NCBI GenBank assembly: GCA_041918255.1 | Contig: JAYRWD010000026.1 | Location: 1 to 64,000, forward strand | Length of the DNA stretch: 64,000 nucleotides | DNA from: JAYRWD01 sp041918255 | Lineage (GTDB): Bacteria; Patescibacteriota; Dojkabacteria; B142; WJKM01 | Reading direction: 5' to 3' | In this document: in pieces, positions 61,507-64,000 of the stretch | Position numbering within the stretch: the first letter of the stretch is position 1 | Layout of the letters: each line of letters begins with the position of its first letter | Notes under the pieces: generated by a model | The model's input: the letters and a program-made list of their open reading frames with translations, nothing else | Told to the model about the DNA's origin: nothing | Databases searched by the model: none | Program-made: the position numbers and the translations under genes

Positions 61507-62433
61507 ATGAATAGGATCAGGTTCGGTACTGGGGGTATTCCGATAACGACTCCAAGAAGAGAGGTGGAGGACGGTGTGAAGAGGATACGCGAACTTGGGC
61601 TTGATGCCATGGAGTTGGAATTTGTCTATCAAGTATTTGTTCCGTCAGAGAGGAGGGAGTCACTTAAAAGAATTGCCATTGGAAACAATGTTGATCTAAC
61701 AGTACACGGCTCATATTTTATTAATCTGGCGGCTATAGATAAGGCGAAGTGGCATGCTAGCCAAGATAGGATCGTGCAGTGTGCGAAAGCTGGGTTCGAG
61801 TGCGGGGCTAAATCTTTAACGTTTCATAGCGCGGCACTAATGGGACGAGATGAAAAAGCAGTTTTCGCGATAGTGAGAGATGCTTTCGCGCAGATATATG
61901 AAACACTTAATGAAGAAAAGATTGATATAAAACTTTCACCTGAGATAACAGGGAAGGCAGCGCAATTTGCCGGGGTAGAAATGCTGATTGAATTAGCTAA
62001 GACTTTCAAAAAAGAAGGAATGGGGATTTGTGTAGATTTCGCTCATCAACATGCTAGAAATGGAGGAGGCTGGAATACCTACGAGGAGTTTAAAAAAATA
62101 TTGACCTTAATTCAGGAAGGACTTGGGAAAGAGGCTTTACATAATTTACATATGCATATGTCGGGTATTAATTATTCCGCGAAAGGAGAGCGAAATCATT
62201 TGACGCTTCTACCAACAGAGCAGGATTATTTGAATAGAGGAATAAGTATCGGCGATACTGGCAAGTTGTACGATAATCTCGAGGCATCAAAGCGACTAGA
62301 TACTCCAGATATTGCTTGGATGGAGTTAATGCATGCTCTGAAGGATATGGACGTAGGAGGGGTGCTAATTTGTGAAAGTCCAAACCTAGAGCAGGACGCT
62401 TTGTTAATGCAAAGTTTTTATAATTCGCTTTAG
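61507..62433 (+). CDS. Endonuclease IV-like TIM-barrel protein
   Basis: Probable AP endonuclease of the Nfo/xylose isomerase-like superfamily, 308 residues. Zinc-ligand positions can be followed: H in LTVHGSY, H in LTFHSAAL, E in SPEITGK, D and H in VDFAHQHARN, H in HMHMSG, H in GERNH and E in ICESP. In Nfo the sixth motif reads DRHxH; here it is GERNH, so the aspartate is a glutamate. Activity on abasic sites is therefore likely but not certain. It is in a same-strand run with the membrane protein and TatD. Confidence 0.8.
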   Translation: MNRIRFGTGGIPITTPRREVEDGVKRIRELGLDAMELEFVYQVFVPSERRESLKRIAIGNNVDLTVHGSYFINLAAIDKAKWHASQDRIVQCAKAGFECGAKSLTFHSAALMGRDEKAVFAIVRDAFAQIYETLNEEKIDIKLSPEITGKAAQFAGVEMLIELAKTFKKEGMGICVDFAHQHARNGGGWNTYEEFKKILTLIQEGLGKEALHNLHMHMSGINYSAKGERNHLTLLPTEQDYLNRGISIGDTGKLYDNLEASKRLDTPDIAWMELMHALKDMDVGGVLICESPNLEQDALLMQSFYNSL

Positions 62434-62442
62434 TTAGCTAAT

Positions 62443-62985
62443 ATGGTAAGAGTCTTTCTAGGGTTTGTAGCTAGTCTGTTTGTCTATGGCATACTGTTAT
62501 TTTTATTGAATCATCTTTCCTTTTTTGATGAAAATAAGCTTGTGGCAGTTAGGACAAAACATGAGTTGAAAACGCAAGAACAATTTGTCGAATTTTACGA
62601 TCAATTAAAAGGAGCAGGTTTGATTCTTGAAGTAATCGATTCAAAGAATTTTATTTTGTTACTTGCCATTTCTTCGATTTTTGTGTTTATTTCTTTTGCT
62701 ACATTGCATATGTTTTTTGATAAACTTTTTTTCAAGTCGTTCTATCAGCAACCATCATTGAAGCCTGCATTCATGAGATCTGGGATTGTAACCGCTCTAT
62801 TAATGTATTCGTTCGGATTGCGTGTCATAGGTGAACGAGGGTTTGTTTTGCCTTTGTTTGGGCTAATCATTGCGGTAGGTATAAGTTGGTTTATTCTTGA
62901 ACCTGCCTTGCGAGAGAAGCAGATGATTCCAAGAAAACTTGGAGAAAACGAGATAGAAAATCAAGACATTCCTAAACATGATTAA
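62443..62985 (+). CDS. Four-helix membrane protein of unknown function
   Basis: I do not recognise this 180-residue protein. Hydrophobic helices lie at about 3-24, 65-90, 110-127 and 132-152. A charged loop (about 30-60) with KHELKTQEQFVEFYDQ sits between helices 1 and 2, and the C-terminus is polar. It starts 9 bp after the endonuclease IV-like gene, and its stop overlaps the tatD start (8 bp), so the three are probably one transcript. Confidence 0.6.
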   Translation: MVRVFLGFVASLFVYGILLFLLNHLSFFDENKLVAVRTKHELKTQEQFVEFYDQLKGAGLILEVIDSKNFILLLAISSIFVFISFATLHMFFDKLFFKSFYQQPSLKPAFMRSGIVTALLMYSFGLRVIGERGFVLPLFGLIIAVGISWFILEPALREKQMIPRKLGENEIENQDIPKHD

Positions 62986-63850
62986 TTTTAAAAATCTTCT
63001 AGCTCAAAATAGGCTATTTGATTCTCACTGTCATCTGAATGACGTTGTATTCGATATTGATCGTGAAGAAGTGCTCACGAACGCACAGAGTAAAGGTGTT
63101 GATTATGTTTGCGACATTTCGGTAAATTTGAACTCGTCCGAAAGGGCAGTGCAAAATATGGGTATTGACCCACGGGTACTTTCAACTATCGGGGTGGATC
63201 CAGAGGTGTGTATTCCGGGTAGTGACTTGTTTGCTTTTGAAGATGATGTTGATTATGGGCATGAACTTTCCGTGCTTATGGAGAAAGCGAAAAAATCTGG
63301 AAAAGGATTACCTATCATGCTAGGAGAGACGGGAGTAGATAATTATTGGATTGTAAAGAATCAGGTTCCTGTTGCGGACGCAGAATTATTGCTTGATCGT
63401 CAAATCAAACTCTTTGAGTTGCATGCTAGGATGGCCGAAGATTTTGATATTCCTTTGACAATTCATTCAAGAAACGCAATAGATATCTGTTTGGGCGTTT
63501 TAGAAAAGTTTCCCAAAGTCGTTGCGATTTTTCATTCACTCACACCTGATTTGGAAGATACTCCAATGATATTTGAGAAGAAATTGGAAATAATTTTTGA
63601 AAGGGGGTATTTTGTTGGTGTAAATGGCATAGCGACATTTCCCTCAGCGTCAATATTGCGTGAGGCTCTAGTGAAAACTCTGAAACAGAAAGATATGCCT
63701 TCCTCACCTGAACCAATTGATTTTTATAATCGCCAAATTGTTTTTGAAACAGACGCTCCTTGGCTCGCGCCAGCTCCGCTGCGAGGAACCCGAAACCAGC
63801 CAGCTAATATTTCGCTGATTTACTCATTCATGAAGAGCTTGTTCAGCTAG
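62978..63850 (+). CDS. tatD: TatD-family metal-dependent DNase
   Basis: TIM-barrel metallohydrolase of 290 residues with 3'-5' exonuclease activity in characterised members. Metal-ligand motifs: FDSHCHLND (about 14-22), GETGVD, IHSRNA, a histidine in FHSL, and FETDAPWLAP. Length is slightly above the family mean because of an insertion around 80-110. The ATG at 62978 overlaps the previous stop by eight bases (coupled translation). Role: DNA repair or nucleic-acid turnover. Confidence 0.93.
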   Translation: MINFKNLLAQNRLFDSHCHLNDVVFDIDREEVLTNAQSKGVDYVCDISVNLNSSERAVQNMGIDPRVLSTIGVDPEVCIPGSDLFAFEDDVDYGHELSVLMEKAKKSGKGLPIMLGETGVDNYWIVKNQVPVADAELLLDRQIKLFELHARMAEDFDIPLTIHSRNAIDICLGVLEKFPKVVAIFHSLTPDLEDTPMIFEKKLEIIFERGYFVGVNGIATFPSASILREALVKTLKQKDMPSSPEPIDFYNRQIVFETDAPWLAPAPLRGTRNQPANISLIYSFMKSLFS

Positions 63851-63879
63851 CTTGATTAATCTCGAAGTCGGGCGCAGTC

Positions 63880-63885
63880 TATAAT
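63880..63885 (+). promoter_or_regulatory. Possible -10 element before the last gene
   Basis: A perfect TATAAT lies 22 bp before the ATG at 63907. The upstream TTGATT is 22 bp away, too far for a normal spacer. It would give a leader of about 15 nt. Confidence 0.35.
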
Positions 63886-63906
63886 GCTGGTTGATTGTGG
63901 GTCTAT

Positions 63907-64000
63907 ATGTTGGAAATAAGGGACCATGGTACTTATCTTCTTCCATTTCTGCGGTACAAAGGTAGTAGGGTCCGAGTGCCTGTTCCTTTTTCTAGAAGGT
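63907..64000 (+). CDS. Start of an unidentified gene, cut by the window edge
   Basis: An open frame of 31 codons from ATG 63907 to the window end, with a basic, hydrophobic start (MLEIRDHGTYLLPFLRYKG). TATAAT at 63880 could be its promoter. Too short to identify. Confidence 0.35.
   Translation, partial: MLEIRDHGTYLLPFLRYKGSRVRVPVPFSRR

Overview
The window looks like a chromosomal segment of a small-genome bacterium of the Candidate Phyla Radiation (Patescibacteria). This is inferred from several traits: many TTG/GTG starts with few Shine-Dalgarno sequences, tRNA genes without encoded CCA, short versions of housekeeping proteins (IF-2 without its N-terminal region), a tandem set of VirB2-like membrane proteins, and SLH and sortase surface proteins. 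TGA is used as a stop (for example argS and the UvrD-type helicase), so the standard bacterial code applies. The exact phylum cannot be resolved by eye.

Layout. 0-6 kb: the end of a response regulator, dnaG, ftsK, a degenerate DHH-like protein. 6-14.3 kb: sortase, NUDIX, then the minus-strand gatC-gatA-SLH protein-gatB group (tRNA amidation), a ComM-type AAA protein and peptide deformylase. 14.4-23 kb: a nucleotide-sugar epimerase, patatin-like lipase, YmdB-type phosphodiesterase, HU with a clear promoter and terminator, serS, a cupin, tRNA-Arg(GCG), two small membrane proteins (one TspO) and an M48 protease. 23-31.5 kb: argS, a secreted transglutaminase-like protein, a PcrA/UvrD helicase, a DegT-type aminotransferase, dnaN. 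31.5-33.3 kb: the likely replication origin, with dnaA, DnaA boxes on both sides and yidD. From here rightwards the plus strand becomes G-rich and most genes lie on it. 33.6-38.5 kb: a LexA-like regulator, a RodZ-like protein, dnaJ, infB, rlmH.

38.5-57.3 kb is the most distinctive part. Six consecutive exported proteins each carry a pair of hydrophobic helices arranged as in VirB2/TrbC pilins. They are followed by an Mre11/Rad50-like (SbcD/SbcC, YhaO/YhaN-type) pair, a SpoIID-type peptidoglycan enzyme, a membrane protein joining a degenerate PP2C domain to a beta-propeller, smpB, a VirD4/TraG-like ATPase and an acidic repeat-SLH surface protein. I read this as a candidate envelope-spanning, type IV secretion- or pilus-like machine with its wall-remodelling and surface parts. 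That grouping is inference from order and architecture.

57.3-64 kb: tRNA-Ile(UAU), an atypical tyrosine recombinase, an FtsB/DivIC-like protein, initiator tRNA with a good promoter, rnpA and rpmH, a beta-helix protein, an endonuclease IV-like barrel, a membrane protein, TatD nuclease and the start of one more gene. The two elongator tRNAs with unusual anticodons suggest decoding without lysidine (TilS) for AUA and without inosine (TadA) for CGN. No CRISPR array, insertion sequence, rRNA or prophage was seen.
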